In this document: positions 8,787-17,814 of the stretch, one piece after another | How positions within the stretch are numbered: the stretch's first letter is position 1 | Layout: each line of letters opens with the position of its first letter | Assembly: GCA_963782885.1 (NCBI GenBank) | Contig: CAWALL010000015.1 | Location: 310,001 to 374,000 of the forward strand | Direction of reading: 5' to 3' | Length of the DNA: 64,000 bases | Source of the DNA: DATAOG01 sp963782885 | Lineage (GTDB): Bacteria > Pseudomonadota > Alphaproteobacteria > Geminicoccales > Geminicoccaceae | The notes under the pieces: model-generated | Database searches by the model: none | What the model was told of the DNA's origin: nothing | The model's input: the letters and a program-made list of their open reading frames with translations, nothing else | Program-made: the position numbers and the translations under genes

Positions 8787-10306
8787 GGGCTTGCCCCTGC
8801 CCCGGCCATCAGCAGCCCGATCCGCGCAACCTCGGCCTCGGCGGCCGGCATGACTTCGACGATCCGGCCCTCGAACATCACCGCGATCCGGTCGGCGAGC
8901 TCGAACAGCTCCTCGAGGTCCTCGCTGATCACAAGGACGGCCCGGCCGCGCGCCCTGAGCCCGAGCAGCTGGCGATGGACGAATTCCTTGGCGGCGACGT
9001 CGAGGCCGCGGGTCGGCTGCGCGGCGACCAGGACCAGCGGCTCGAACGCCAGCTCGCGGGCGAGCAGGGCCTTCTGCAGGTTGCCGCCGGAGAGCGTGCC
9101 GGTGCGCGCCTCGGGTCCGGCGGCGCGAATCCCGAACTTTTCGATCTCGGCGGCGACGAAGCGCCTGGCCGCGCCCTGGTTCAGGATGCCGTGCCGGCTG
9201 AAGGGAGCATCGCCGATCCGCGCCATGATCATGCTGTCGACCAGCGGCCGCGCCGCCAGCAGACCGGCGCCCAGGCGATCCTCCGGCACGAGCGCGACGC
9301 CCAGGCGACGCATCCGGCGCGGGCTCGCGCCGGTCACGGTCCGCCCGGCCACTTCGATGCGCCCGGCGGCGGCGCTGACGGTCCCCCCGATCAGCTCCGC
9401 GAGCTCGCGCTGGCCGTTGCCCGAGACGCCGATGATGCCCAGGATCTCGCCGCCGCGGACGCTGAGCGAGACCTCCTGCAGGGCGACCGGCTGCTCCGGC
9501 CCCCGGCGCGTGCTGACGTGCTCCAGGGCGAGCAGGATCGGCCCGGGCTTGGTCGCCGCGCGGGCTGGCGCCGTCAGCTCACGGCCGCACATCAGCTCGG
9601 CCAGCCGGCGGGCGCTGAGCGTGCCGTCGTTGGCGATCCTTGCGACCACAGCGCCCTGGCGCATGACCACCAGGCGGTCCGTGATCGCGCGCACCTCATT
9701 GAGCTTGTGGCTGATGAAGATGACGCCGACGCCCTGCGCCGCCATGGCCCGGATCGCCCCGAACAGCCCTTCCGTCTCCTGCGGCGTCAGCACGGAGGTC
9801 GGCTCGTCCAGGATCAGGACGCGGGCGCCGCGGTAGAGCGCCTTGATGATCTCCAGGCGCTGCTGCTCGCCGACGCCGAGCGCGCCGACCGGACGCTCCG
9901 GGTCGAGCCGCAGGCCGTAGCGCGTCCCGATTTCGGCGAGGCGGGCGCGCGCCCCGGTCCGGTCGAGCAGCCCCCGCCGTCCCGGCTCGCCGACCATCAG
10001 GTTCTCGAGCACGCTGTGCCGCTCGACCAGGTGGAAGTGCTGATGCACCATGCCGATGCCGGCCGCCAGCGCATCGGCCGGGCTGCGGATCGCGACCGCG
10101 CGACCGTCGATCCGGACCTGACCGGCATCCGCACGATAGATGCCGAACAGGATGTTCATCAGCGTGGTCTTGCCGGCGCCGTTCTCGCCGAGCAGTCCCA
10201 GAACCTCACGGGCATCGAGGGTGAGGTCGACCGACCGGTTGGCGTGCACCGGACCGAAGCGCTTGTCGATCCCCCGCAACTCGAGCAGCGGTCCGGACCT
10301 GGTCAT
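8783..10306 (-). CDS. BMP-type ABC transporter ATP-binding protein (two NBDs)
   Basis: A 507-residue protein with two fused ATPase domains. The first has Walker A GENGAGKTTLMN, signature LGVGEQQRLEI and Walker B VLILDEPTSVLTP. The second has the usual degenerate P-loop of this family (GVSGNGQRE) with LSGGNLQKALLAREL. The start at 10306 (MTRSGPLLELRG) is preferred over the open frame to 10390, whose extra residues are low-complexity. The natural operon partner, the binding protein, lies upstream but is separated by an IS630 insertion, so expression may now depend on a promoter in or next to the IS. Confidence 0.9.
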   Translation of the reverse strand: MTRSGPLLELRGIDKRFGPVHANRSVDLTLDAREVLGLLGENGAGKTTLMNILFGIYRADAGQVRIDGRAVAIRSPADALAAGIGMVHQHFHLVERHSVLENLMVGEPGRRGLLDRTGARARLAEIGTRYGLRLDPERPVGALGVGEQQRLEIIKALYRGARVLILDEPTSVLTPQETEGLFGAIRAMAAQGVGVIFISHKLNEVRAITDRLVVMRQGAVVARIANDGTLSARRLAELMCGRELTAPARAATKPGPILLALEHVSTRRGPEQPVALQEVSLSVRGGEILGIIGVSGNGQRELAELIGGTVSAAAGRIEVAGRTVTGASPRRMRRLGVALVPEDRLGAGLLAARPLVDSMIMARIGDAPFSRHGILNQGAARRFVAAEIEKFGIRAAGPEARTGTLSGGNLQKALLARELAFEPLVLVAAQPTRGLDVAAKEFVHRQLLGLRARGRAVLVISEDLEELFELADRIAVMFEGRIVEVMPAAEAEVARIGLLMAGAGASP

Positions 10307-10539
10307 GGACACCGCGGCGAACTTCGGCGCCGCCGCCGCCGCGCGCGGTGACCTCCGCAATACCCGAGCCGGGCGCCCTGACCCGGGCAACGGCAGAGCC
10401 GGCGGCCAGACCGTGCGCTTGAACCGCCGTCAACCATGGGCCGCCAGCTTCTCCTGCCGGATGGTCCATGCGACCGTGGCAATCCGTGCCGTGCGGGGAT
10501 CGATGAGCGCGGATTCTTACGGTCCCATGGCCCCTTCTA
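10307..10539. other. Leader region between the ATPase gene and IS630
   Basis: About 230 bp without a convincing gene. It is the part of the original BMP-operon spacer left on the ATPase side of the IS630 element. Short open frames here have no recognisable product. Any promoter now driving the ATPase and permeases would have to be here or inside the element; none could be assigned with confidence. Confidence 0.4.
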
Positions 10540-11625
10540 GTGTTCCGTCCCGGAGATACATGCACAAAGTCTCTGAACTTTGGCAAGGATTGACGCGGCG
10601 GTTGCCGTCCAGACGAAGGGGCGGCTGTGAGCGTTGTAGTGTTCGACGAAGTGGTCGATCTTGGTCACCAGCTCTTTGACGCTCGAGAACGAGCCGCGAC
10701 GGATGGCCTGTTGGGTGATGAGGCCGAACCAGCGCTCGATTTGGTTCAGCCACGAGGCGTAGGTCGGGGTGTAATGGACGTGGTAGCGCGGGCGTTGGGC
10801 CAGCCACGCCTTGACCTTGGCGTGTTTGTGGGTGGCGTAGTTGTCGATGATGAGGTGGACGTCGAACTCGGCCGGCACGTTTCGGTCCACGTGTCGGAGA
10901 AAGGCCAGGAATTCCTGGTGGCGATGGCGGGGTTGGCATTGGCTGATGACCGAGCCGCTGGCGATGTCGAGGGCGGCGAACAGCGTGGTGGTGCCGTGAC
11001 GCAGGTAATCGTGGGTCACGCCTTCGACGTAGCCGAGGCCCATCGGCAACAACGGCTGGCTGCGTTGCAGGGCTTGGACCTGGCTCTTCTCGTCGACGCA
11101 CAACACGACGGCGTGGTCGGGCGGGTTCAGATACAGGCCGACGATATCGCGGACCTTCTCGACGAAGAAGGGATCGTTGGACAGCTTGAAGTGTTTCTGG
11201 CGGTGCGGTTGCACGCCGAACAACTGAAACCAGCGCTGCACGGTGCTCTTGGACACGCCGGTGTCGGCGGCCAGGCCGCGCACGCTCCAGTGGGTGCCGC
11301 TCGGGGGGCGGGTCTGGAGCGCGCGGTTGATCACGTCGGCGACGCGTTCGTCCTCGAAGCTGCGTGGCCGGCCGGCGCGCAGCTCGTCGTGCAAGCCTTC
11401 GATCCCGTGCTCAAGATAGCGTTGCCGCCACTTGCCGACCGTGGCATTGGTCAATCCCAGGCGTTTGGCGCTCGCGCTATTGGGTTCGCCGTCGGCGCTG
11501 GCGAGCACGATCTGGACCCGGCGCACCAGCCCGTGAGGCAGCGCGCGTGAGCTGGCGACGCCTTGCAATTGGGCGCGCTCCTGCGTGGACAGGTTCAACT
11601 GGGCTTTGGGTCGTCCTTGGGCCAT
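10537..11625 (-). CDS. IS630-family transposase
   Basis: A 362-residue transposase with no frameshift. An N-terminal helix-turn-helix region (NSASAKRLGLTNATVGKWRQ) precedes the DDE domain with CVDEKSQ, IIDNYATHK and SWLNQIERWFG as the catalytic Asp, Asp and Glu blocks. ATG at 11625 is preferred because AGGAG lies 8 bases upstream; the open frame to 11658 adds 11 residues. The TAG stop is completed by the TA target bases just outside the left inverted repeat, so the gene end coincides with the element boundary. Confidence 0.9.
   Translation of the reverse strand: MAQGRPKAQLNLSTQERAQLQGVASSRALPHGLVRRVQIVLASADGEPNSASAKRLGLTNATVGKWRQRYLEHGIEGLHDELRAGRPRSFEDERVADVINRALQTRPPSGTHWSVRGLAADTGVSKSTVQRWFQLFGVQPHRQKHFKLSNDPFFVEKVRDIVGLYLNPPDHAVVLCVDEKSQVQALQRSQPLLPMGLGYVEGVTHDYLRHGTTTLFAALDIASGSVISQCQPRHRHQEFLAFLRHVDRNVPAEFDVHLIIDNYATHKHAKVKAWLAQRPRYHVHYTPTYASWLNQIERWFGLITQQAIRRGSFSSVKELVTKIDHFVEHYNAHSRPFVWTATAASILAKVQRLCACISGTEH
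10540..10559. repeat. Left terminal inverted repeat of IS630 element
   Basis: Outer end of the element next to TA at 10538-10539. It begins GTGTTCCGTCCC and matches the inward-read right end at 15 of 20 positions. Confidence 0.7.
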
Positions 11626-11666
11626 TTGCGCGATCTCCTGGGGTTGGGGACCGCGCAATATAGCCC

Positions 11667-11686
11667 ATATTTATGGGACAGAACAC
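11667..11686. repeat. Right terminal inverted repeat of IS630 element
   Basis: Read on the minus strand from 11686 it begins GTGTTCTGTCCC, matching the left end. The two bases outside are CA on the plus strand instead of the expected TA. Confidence 0.7.
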
Positions 11687-11898
11687 CAGGAAAGCGTTAA
11701 CAGGCAAAGGTTAACCTTCCGATAGCGCTCCGAGACGGCTATGCCCGCGCCGACGCGGCCGCCGCGCGACAGCCCGGAGCCGGCCGGGCGACTCCGGGTC
11801 GATCGCCTCGGCCAGCACCCCGACCGGCGGGCAGGAGCATATCCTGGGTCCTCGCTTGCGCGCGCCATCGGGCAGCACGCTGATGCCGGCTGTGCCGG

Positions 11899-12903
11899 CT
11901 ATTGCGACTGCGGCGTGCTCTCGTCGACCGGCACCCGGAAGGTCCCGTCCTTGATCTCCTGGGTGCGCTCGGCGACCATGGTCTTGACTTCGGCCGGCAG
12001 CTTGTCCGCCCAGGCGTGGTAGGGGGCGAGATAGGAGCCGCCCTTGCCCATGTAGGAGAACTGCCCGAAGTCCTGGGACGTGAAGACGCCGGCCTCGACC
12101 TGGCCGACCACCTGCTTGACCGTCGGCCACATGTCCCAGACCACGCTCGTGACCACGGTCTTCGGCGCCAGCTCCGACTGGTCGGACATATTGCCGATCG
12201 CCGGGATGCCGCGCTCGGCCGCGGCCTCGATCACGCCGAAGCGCTCGGCGTAGATCACGTCGACCCCCGCCTCGATCTCGGCGATCGCCGCTTCCTTCGC
12301 CTTGGGCGGATCGAAGAACGAGCCGATGAACGAGAACTTGCACTTGACCGCCTGGTTGACTTCCCTGGCGCCTGCGCAGAACGCGTTCGCCAGACGGTTG
12401 ACCTCCGGGATCGGCATCGCGGCGACCACGCCTATGGTGTTCGACTTGGTGAGCTTGCCGGCAATCATGCCCGCGAGATAGGCGGGTTCGTGGATCCAGT
12501 TGTCGAACACGGCGAAATTGGGCTCCGCCGGTCCGATGCCAGAGCCGAACGCGAAGGCGACCTTGGGGTAGTCGTGGGCGACCCGCCGCGTGATCCGCTC
12601 GGTGCCGAAAGCATCGCCCATGATCAGGCCGTTGCCCTGCTCGGCATATTCCCGCACGACCCGGGCGAAGTCGCTGGCAGACACGCTCTCCGACCAGGTG
12701 TACTGGATGCCCAGCTCCTCCTTGGCCTTGAGCAGGGCGACGTGGATCTGGTTGACCCAGGGCTCCTCGATCGGGGTCTCGAACACCGCCGCGACCTTGA
12801 GCGGCTCCGCGCCGAACGCGGCGCTGCCTGCGGCCACGACGCCTACGCTCAGTGCCGCCGCGCGCGCGACCCCCGACCACTTCCTGCTGCCGCCAACCGT
12901 CAT
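11899..12903 (-). CDS. BMP family ABC transporter substrate-binding protein
   Basis: A 334-residue periplasmic binding protein of the BMP/PnrA-like family. A signal peptide ends at AFGAEP near residue 32, followed by LKVAAVFETPIEEPWVNQIH. Family landmarks include GMIAGKLTKSNTIGVVAAMPIPEVNRL and FGVIEAAAERGIPAIGN. The encoded importer probably takes up nucleosides or nucleobases. Only the deaminase gene is upstream; the ATPase and permeases lie beyond the IS630 element, so this operon is physically split. Confidence 0.9.
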   Translation of the reverse strand: MTVGGSRKWSGVARAAALSVGVVAAGSAAFGAEPLKVAAVFETPIEEPWVNQIHVALLKAKEELGIQYTWSESVSASDFARVVREYAEQGNGLIMGDAFGTERITRRVAHDYPKVAFAFGSGIGPAEPNFAVFDNWIHEPAYLAGMIAGKLTKSNTIGVVAAMPIPEVNRLANAFCAGAREVNQAVKCKFSFIGSFFDPPKAKEAAIAEIEAGVDVIYAERFGVIEAAAERGIPAIGNMSDQSELAPKTVVTSVVWDMWPTVKQVVGQVEAGVFTSQDFGQFSYMGKGGSYLAPYHAWADKLPAEVKTMVAERTQEIKDGTFRVPVDESTPQSQ

Positions 12904-13009
12904 GCCGTTGCCCTCCGCTCACGGTCTCTTCGATCGTCGAACCGGCGCCACCGGCGAACCGGCCAGCCACCAGCGCAGCGCCCGCTCGCGACGCCTGAGA
13001 TCTCGCCTT

Positions 13010-13474
13010 TCAGCCCGCCTCGGCGATGTCCTCGTTCCACAGCTCCGGCCGCTCGCGGATGAAGCGGGTCATCAGCTCGATGCAGGCCGGATCGTTCAGC
13101 AGCACGACCTCGACGCCGCGCTCGGCGAGGAAATCGCAGTTGCCCTCGAAACTGTCCCGCTCGCCGACGACCAGCCGCGGGATGCCGAACTGCAGGATCG
13201 TGCCGGTACACATCATGCACGGGCTCAGCGTCGTATGGAGCACGGTGTCGCGGTAGTGCGGCCGCCGCCCGGCGCGGCGCAGGCAGTCCATCTCGCCGTG
13301 AGCGATCGGATCGCCGTCCTGGACCCGCCGGTTATGGCCGCGCGCCAGCGGCCGACCGTTCAGGATCAGCACCGAGCCGACTGGCACGCCACCTTCGTCA
13401 TATCCGAGCTGCGCCTCTTCCAGAGCCAGACGCATGAACCTGTGGTCGTCTTCGACGGGTGCGACGAAGGGCAT
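13010..13474 (-). CDS. Cytosine deaminase-like nucleoside deaminase (Fcy1 type)
   Basis: A 154-residue zinc deaminase. Zinc ligands are H59 with catalytic E61 (AHGEMD), and C86 and C89 in SPCMMCTG. The region GYDEGGVPVGSVLI, the TTLSPC block, FGIPRLVVGE and the C-terminal RPELWNEDIAE resemble yeast cytosine deaminase Fcy1 much more than tRNA adenosine deaminase TadA. The ATG at 13474 has AGAGG about six bases upstream; the longer frame to 13537 is unlikely. First gene of the BMP importer operon (107 bp gap), it probably deaminates the imported base or an analogue. Cytosine as substrate is inference from similarity. Confidence 0.85.
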   Translation of the reverse strand: MPFVAPVEDDHRFMRLALEEAQLGYDEGGVPVGSVLILNGRPLARGHNRRVQDGDPIAHGEMDCLRRAGRRPHYRDTVLHTTLSPCMMCTGTILQFGIPRLVVGERDSFEGNCDFLAERGVEVVLLNDPACIELMTRFIRERPELWNEDIAEAG

Positions 13475-13822
13475 CCGGGCCTCTGCTCCTGCGCATCGAG
13501 TGGGCAACGACTGTACCAGGCTTGCCGGACGAGGCAATTCCCCGCCGCCGCCAAATCGAGAAGCCCGCTCCGCGCGGCGGCGGCGGTCATCTCGAGGATC
13601 GGCAGCCTTGGCGGATCGTATGCAAACCTCACTTGCCTTGTTCGCGGGGCTCGTGTTTCGTTGACCCCGGGAAAGCGAGGCGGACGCCGTCGGCCGCCAC
13701 GGCGACGGACCTGGCCCGCAACTTGCGAGCCCGACCCGGGCAAGGCAGCTGCTGCCAGGGCGGCGATCGCGCCGCGAGAGCTTAGCAAGAACATCGCTTC
13801 GATGCGGACAACGGAGGCTGAC
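13475..13822. promoter_or_regulatory. Divergent intergenic region
   Basis: About 350 bp between the deaminase gene (minus) and the second LIV cluster (plus). Both flanking operons must start here, so it should hold two promoters. No operator, riboswitch or convincing -35/-10 pair could be assigned. Open frames crossing it are continuations of neighbouring frames. Confidence 0.4.
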
Positions 13823-15025
13823 ATGTCGATCGAGACCAGGATCATTCGATCAATCGCGCCGATGCTCGGCGCCGCGGCGCTGGCCATGGGCCTCGCGACC
13901 CCGGCCGGTGCCGAGAACGTACTCAAGATCGGGGTGCTCGGCGTGATGAGCGGCCCGGCCGCATCCTGGGGCCTGGTCAACAAGTACTGCGCCGAAGCCA
14001 CCGCCCAGATGTTCAATGATCAGGGCGGAGTCGAGATCGGCGGCGACAAGTACAAGATCGAGATCGTCAGCATCGACGACAAGAACGATCCCAAGCTCGC
14101 GGTGTCCGGCGCCGAGCGACTGACGCAGCAGGAGGGCATCCATTACATCATCGGGCCGAACGTCGATACCACGGCGGCGAGCGTGGTGCCGGTCGTGGAG
14201 AAGAACGGGGCGATCAACATCCCCTACGCCTTCTCCAAGCAGCTCTACACGCCGCCCCGCGAGAACTCGATCCTCGGCATGATCGCGTCCTACCAGGCGG
14301 GCCCGATCATCTACAAATATCTGATGGACAAGCGCGGCGTGAAGTCGGTCGCGTTCCTCGCCCGCAACGAGTCGGATCCGCTCAACCAGCGCGACGAAGG
14401 GGTCGCGGCGGCCAAGGAGCTCGGGCTCGAGACCGTCTCCTCGGAAGACACCTACGAGCCCGGCACCACCGACTTCTTCCCGGTGATGTCGAAGGTCGTC
14501 GGTGGCAATCCCGACCTGATCGTGCTCTCGGGCGTGGCACCCTCGGATGCGCCGCTGCTGATCCGCTCGGCGCGCGAGCTCGGCTACCAGGGCCTGCTCA
14601 GCACCGAGACGGCGCAGGATGCCAAGATCCTGAGCGAGGTCGCGGGCGATGCCGCCAACGGCTTCATCTCGGTCGGCGGGGCGAGCACGCCCGAGATCCG
14701 CTCCGACTACATGGAGCAGTTCGTCAAGCGCTACGATAAGGTCGCCGGCGAATGGAACGACGAGGCCGGAACCAAGGTCTACGCGCTCGAGATCATCCTC
14801 GCCACCCTGAAGAAGGCCGGCAAAGACGCGATCGACGACATCGACAAGTTCAAGGCGGCGATCCCCAACTTCAGCATGAGCAATCCGTTCCTCAAGGACA
14901 AACAGGACCTGCACTACGTCGGCGAGAAATACTTCGGGCAGGAGCGGCAGATCGGCGTGCCGATGGTCGTCAACGAGTTCCAGGACGGCAAGTTCAACAC
15001 GCTGTTCATCGGCAGCGTCGAGTAG
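13823..15025 (+). CDS. LIV-type ABC transporter substrate-binding protein (cluster 2)
   Basis: A 400-residue binding protein with a signal peptide ending TPAGAEN near residue 33, then VLKIGVLGVMSGPAASWG. The frame is open far upstream, but ATG at 13823 has GGAGG five bases before it and gives a proper signal peptide. The sequence resembles the LIV-like group whose cargo is often aromatic or other carboxylates rather than amino acids (KIEIVSIDDKNDPKLAVSGAERL region). First gene of a complete cluster in the order binding protein, livH, livM, livG, livF, different from cluster 1. Confidence 0.88.
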   Translation: MSIETRIIRSIAPMLGAAALAMGLATPAGAENVLKIGVLGVMSGPAASWGLVNKYCAEATAQMFNDQGGVEIGGDKYKIEIVSIDDKNDPKLAVSGAERLTQQEGIHYIIGPNVDTTAASVVPVVEKNGAINIPYAFSKQLYTPPRENSILGMIASYQAGPIIYKYLMDKRGVKSVAFLARNESDPLNQRDEGVAAAKELGLETVSSEDTYEPGTTDFFPVMSKVVGGNPDLIVLSGVAPSDAPLLIRSARELGYQGLLSTETAQDAKILSEVAGDAANGFISVGGASTPEIRSDYMEQFVKRYDKVAGEWNDEAGTKVYALEIILATLKKAGKDAIDDIDKFKAAIPNFSMSNPFLKDKQDLHYVGEKYFGQERQIGVPMVVNEFQDGKFNTLFIGSVE

Positions 15026-15081
15026 CGGGGCGAGGCGTCGCGCCAACGACCGGCGCGACGCCCGACCTCTGAGGACCGGCC

Positions 15082-15942
15082 ATGGAGCAGGTTCTGATCA
15101 ATGGCGTCGTGCTCTCGGCCAACTACGCGCTGATCGCGCTCGGCATCACGCTGATCTTCGGCATCCTGGGCATCCTGAACTTCGCCCATGGGCAGATGTT
15201 CATGATCGGCGGCTTCATGGTCTACTACGTCTACGCGATCTTCGGCCTGCCTTACCTGCTGGCCCTGGCGACCGCGGCGGTGGTCGTCGGGCTGGTCGGG
15301 GTCGCATTCGAGGTCCTGTTCTTCCGGCGCGTGCTGCGGATCGCCAAGCGCGAGGAGAACAGCATGCTGCTCGCGGTCGGGACCGCGCTCCTGCTCGAGA
15401 ACATCGCGCTGTTCGCGTTCGGCGAGAAGCAGCGCGGCGTGCCGCCGCTGATCAGCGGCGTCTACCGGATCGGCGACGCCTTCCTGCCGGCCGGGCGCCT
15501 GCTGGTGGTGGTGCTGTCCTTCATGCTGATCGCGGCACTGCTGCTGTTCGTCCAGTACACCAAGCCCGGGCGGGCGATGCGTGCGCTCGCGCAGGACCGC
15601 GAGGCGACGCTCCTGATGGGCGTCAACGTCGACCGGATCTCGGCGCTCGGCTTCGGCATCGGTGCCATGCTCGCGGGCCTCGCCGGCGGGCTCCTGATCA
15701 CGATCTCGGCGGTCAACGCCGGGATCGGCACGGTGACCTCGATCAAGGCCTTCATCATGATCATGATCGGCGGCGCGGGCGTGGTCGCGGGCGCGATCCT
15801 GGGCGCGATCGTGCTCGGCTTCGCCGAGGCGATCGGCTACGCCCTGATCCCGGGCTCGATGACCTACCTTCTGATCTTCGTCGGCCTGATCCTGTTTCTG
15901 ATCATCCGGCCGCAGGGCATCATGGGCAAACCCTGGGGCTGA
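15082..15942 (+). CDS. livH: LIV-type ABC transporter permease, LivH-like (cluster 2)
   Basis: A 286-residue permease with ILNFAHGQMFMIGGFM and GRAMRALAQDREATLLMGVNVDR, the LivH hallmarks, and the C-terminal IRPQGIMGK. ATG at 15082 is preceded by GAGGA. About eight membrane spans are evident. It follows the binding protein by 56 bp and precedes livM by 18 bp. Confidence 0.9.
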   Translation: MEQVLINGVVLSANYALIALGITLIFGILGILNFAHGQMFMIGGFMVYYVYAIFGLPYLLALATAAVVVGLVGVAFEVLFFRRVLRIAKREENSMLLAVGTALLLENIALFAFGEKQRGVPPLISGVYRIGDAFLPAGRLLVVVLSFMLIAALLLFVQYTKPGRAMRALAQDREATLLMGVNVDRISALGFGIGAMLAGLAGGLLITISAVNAGIGTVTSIKAFIMIMIGGAGVVAGAILGAIVLGFAEAIGYALIPGSMTYLLIFVGLILFLIIRPQGIMGKPWG

Positions 15943-15960
15943 GCGGGCGCCGGAGCCGCG

Positions 15961-17004
15961 ATGCAGTCCGTTCGACGACCCGCCGCCGCGACCGCCGAGC
16001 TCTCGACGCTGGCGCGCCTCGGCCTCACGCCCGCCCGCGCGCTCGGGATCGCGGTCCTGGTCCTGATCGCGCTGGTGGCGGTCCCGCTCGCGCTCAGCGA
16101 CCAGCCCTATTTCCTCAACGTGCTGACCAACGCCTCGGCTCTGGCGTTCATCAGCTTAGGCGTCTGGGTCACCTTCTCGATCGGGCGGATCAACATCGCC
16201 CAGGGCGCGTTCGCGATGATCGGCGGCTACACGACCGCGATCCTCTCGACCCGCTACGGGCTCTCGTTCTGGCTCTGCCTGCCGGTCTCGGCGGTGGTCG
16301 CGGCCGGCATCGGCGCCCTGATCGGCTGGCCGATCCTGCGCCTGCGCGGCGTCTATTTCGCGATGATCACGCTCAGCCTGACCGAGGCGGTGCGGCTCGC
16401 CTTCCTCAATGGCGGTGAGTTCACCCAGGGTGCCACCGGGATCGTCAACATCCCGCGCCCGGCCGGCGTCGACAGCCCGGTCGCCTTCTACATGCTCGCG
16501 GTCGTGCTGCTGCTGCTCGGCCTGCTCGCGGTCTGGCGGCTGTCGACCAGCCGGATCGGCTGGGTGTTCCGCTCGCTGCGCCTGAACGAGGAGCTCGCGT
16601 CGAGCATCGGCATCGACATCGCCCGCTATCGCGTGCTCGCCTTCGCCTTCTCCTGCGCGCTCGGCGGCCTCGGCGGCGCCTTCTTCGCCGCCTTCCTCCA
16701 GAACATCTATCCCGCGAGCTACAGCGTCGTCGATTCGGTCAACTTCATGCTCTACTGCTTTCTCGGCGGGCTCGATTACGTGTTGGGGCCGGTGGTCGGG
16801 GCGTTCGTGCTGGTGATCGGCTTCGAGATGCTCAACGAGCTGCAGCAATATCAGTCGCTGATGTACGGGGTCCTGATGATCGGCGTCATCCTCTGGCTGC
16901 CGAACGGCATTTTGAGCCTGAGGTTTCGCAGCCCGCAGGCCGGCCCGTCCGAACCGGACGCCCGGCCGGCGTCCGACGCGGCACCCGGCCCGACCTCCGG
17001 ATGA
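15961..17004 (+). CDS. livM: LIV-type ABC transporter permease, LivM-like (cluster 2)
   Basis: A 347-residue membrane protein. FISLGVWVTFSIGRINIAQG and RGVYFAMITLSLTEAVRL fit the LivM family; the polar C-terminal tail (about 25 residues) is disordered-looking. It is the second channel half with the preceding LivH. The start at 15961 lies 18 bases after livH. Confidence 0.88.
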   Translation: MQSVRRPAAATAELSTLARLGLTPARALGIAVLVLIALVAVPLALSDQPYFLNVLTNASALAFISLGVWVTFSIGRINIAQGAFAMIGGYTTAILSTRYGLSFWLCLPVSAVVAAGIGALIGWPILRLRGVYFAMITLSLTEAVRLAFLNGGEFTQGATGIVNIPRPAGVDSPVAFYMLAVVLLLLGLLAVWRLSTSRIGWVFRSLRLNEELASSIGIDIARYRVLAFAFSCALGGLGGAFFAAFLQNIYPASYSVVDSVNFMLYCFLGGLDYVLGPVVGAFVLVIGFEMLNELQQYQSLMYGVLMIGVILWLPNGILSLRFRSPQAGPSEPDARPASDAAPGPTSG

Positions 17005-17023
17005 CCACTCAAAGGAACGGCGG

Positions 17024-17800
17024 TTGACCCTCCTGCGCGTCGAGGACGTGACCAAGCGCTTCGGCGGCCTCGTGGCCATCGACCGGGTCAGCTTCGCGGT
17101 CGAGGCCGGCGAGATCGTCTCGGTGATCGGCCCCAACGGCGCCGGCAAGAGCACGCTGTTCAAGGTCATCACGTCGTTCCTGAAGCCCACCGCCGGGCAG
17201 GTGCTGTTCGACGGCCAGCCGATCACCGGGCTGCAGCCGCACGTCGTGGCCCGGCGCGGGGTTGTCCGGACGTTCCAGGAGACCACGATCTTCAAGGAGA
17301 TGACCGCGCTCGAGAACGTCGTGGTCGCCCATCATCTCCGGGTGAGCGCCGGCACGCTCGGCATCTATTTCGCCACGCCTGTGGCCCGCGCCGATGAACG
17401 ACGGTTCGAGGACAGCGCCGCCGAGATCCTGGACTACCTCGGCCTCGGCGGGGTCAAGGACATGCCGGCGCGCAACCTGCCGCACGGCTATCTGCGGGCG
17501 CTCGGGATCGCGCTCGCGATGGCGACCGAACCCCGGCTGTTGCTGCTCGACGAGCCGTTCGCCGGCATGAACACCGAGGAAAAGGAGCGCGCGGTCGAGA
17601 TGGTGCGCGGCATCCGCGAGCGCGGCGTGACCGTGCTCCTGGTCGAGCACGACATGCCCTCGGTGATGCGGATCAGTGATCGCATCGTCGTGCTCAACTT
17701 CGGCAGCAAGATCGCCGAGGGCGTCCCCGACCACATCCAGCGCGACCCGACCGTGATCGAAGCCTATCTCGGACGCGAGGACGAGGAGGTCGGCGCCTGA
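17024..17800 (+). CDS. livG: LIV-type ABC transporter ATP-binding protein, LivG-like (cluster 2)
   Basis: A 258-residue ATPase with Walker A GPNGAGKSTLFK, the LivG-type signature LPHGYLRALGIALAM and Walker B LLLLDEPFAGMNTEE. The start is the TTG at 17024 behind AAAGGAA; no ATG or GTG fits the N-terminus (the ATG at 17001 is out of frame). The rare TTG start suggests reduced initiation or coupling to livM. Confidence 0.87.
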   Translation: MTLLRVEDVTKRFGGLVAIDRVSFAVEAGEIVSVIGPNGAGKSTLFKVITSFLKPTAGQVLFDGQPITGLQPHVVARRGVVRTFQETTIFKEMTALENVVVAHHLRVSAGTLGIYFATPVARADERRFEDSAAEILDYLGLGGVKDMPARNLPHGYLRALGIALAMATEPRLLLLDEPFAGMNTEEKERAVEMVRGIRERGVTVLLVEHDMPSVMRISDRIVVLNFGSKIAEGVPDHIQRDPTVIEAYLGREDEEVGA

Positions 17801-17814
17801 CGCCGGGGTCGCGC

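Larger units (their letters stand above)
10540..11686 (-). mobile_element. IS630-family insertion sequence, apparently intact
   Basis: An element of about 1.15 kb encoding one full-length DDE transposase. Imperfect terminal inverted repeats are visible: GTGTTCCGTCCC from 10540 against GTGTTCTGTCCC read inward from 11686 (15 of the outer 20 bases match). IS630 elements target TA. A TA lies directly outside the left end (10538-10539); the right flank reads CA, consistent with one transition after insertion. It is located between the BMP binding-protein gene and the ATPase gene, which are normally adjacent. Confidence 0.8.

Noticed and set aside
12590..15025. An 811-codon frame as a fusion protein upstream of the binding protein
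   Set aside because: The first 411 codons are antisense to the BMP and deaminase genes; a signal peptide and GGAGG fix the real start at 13823.
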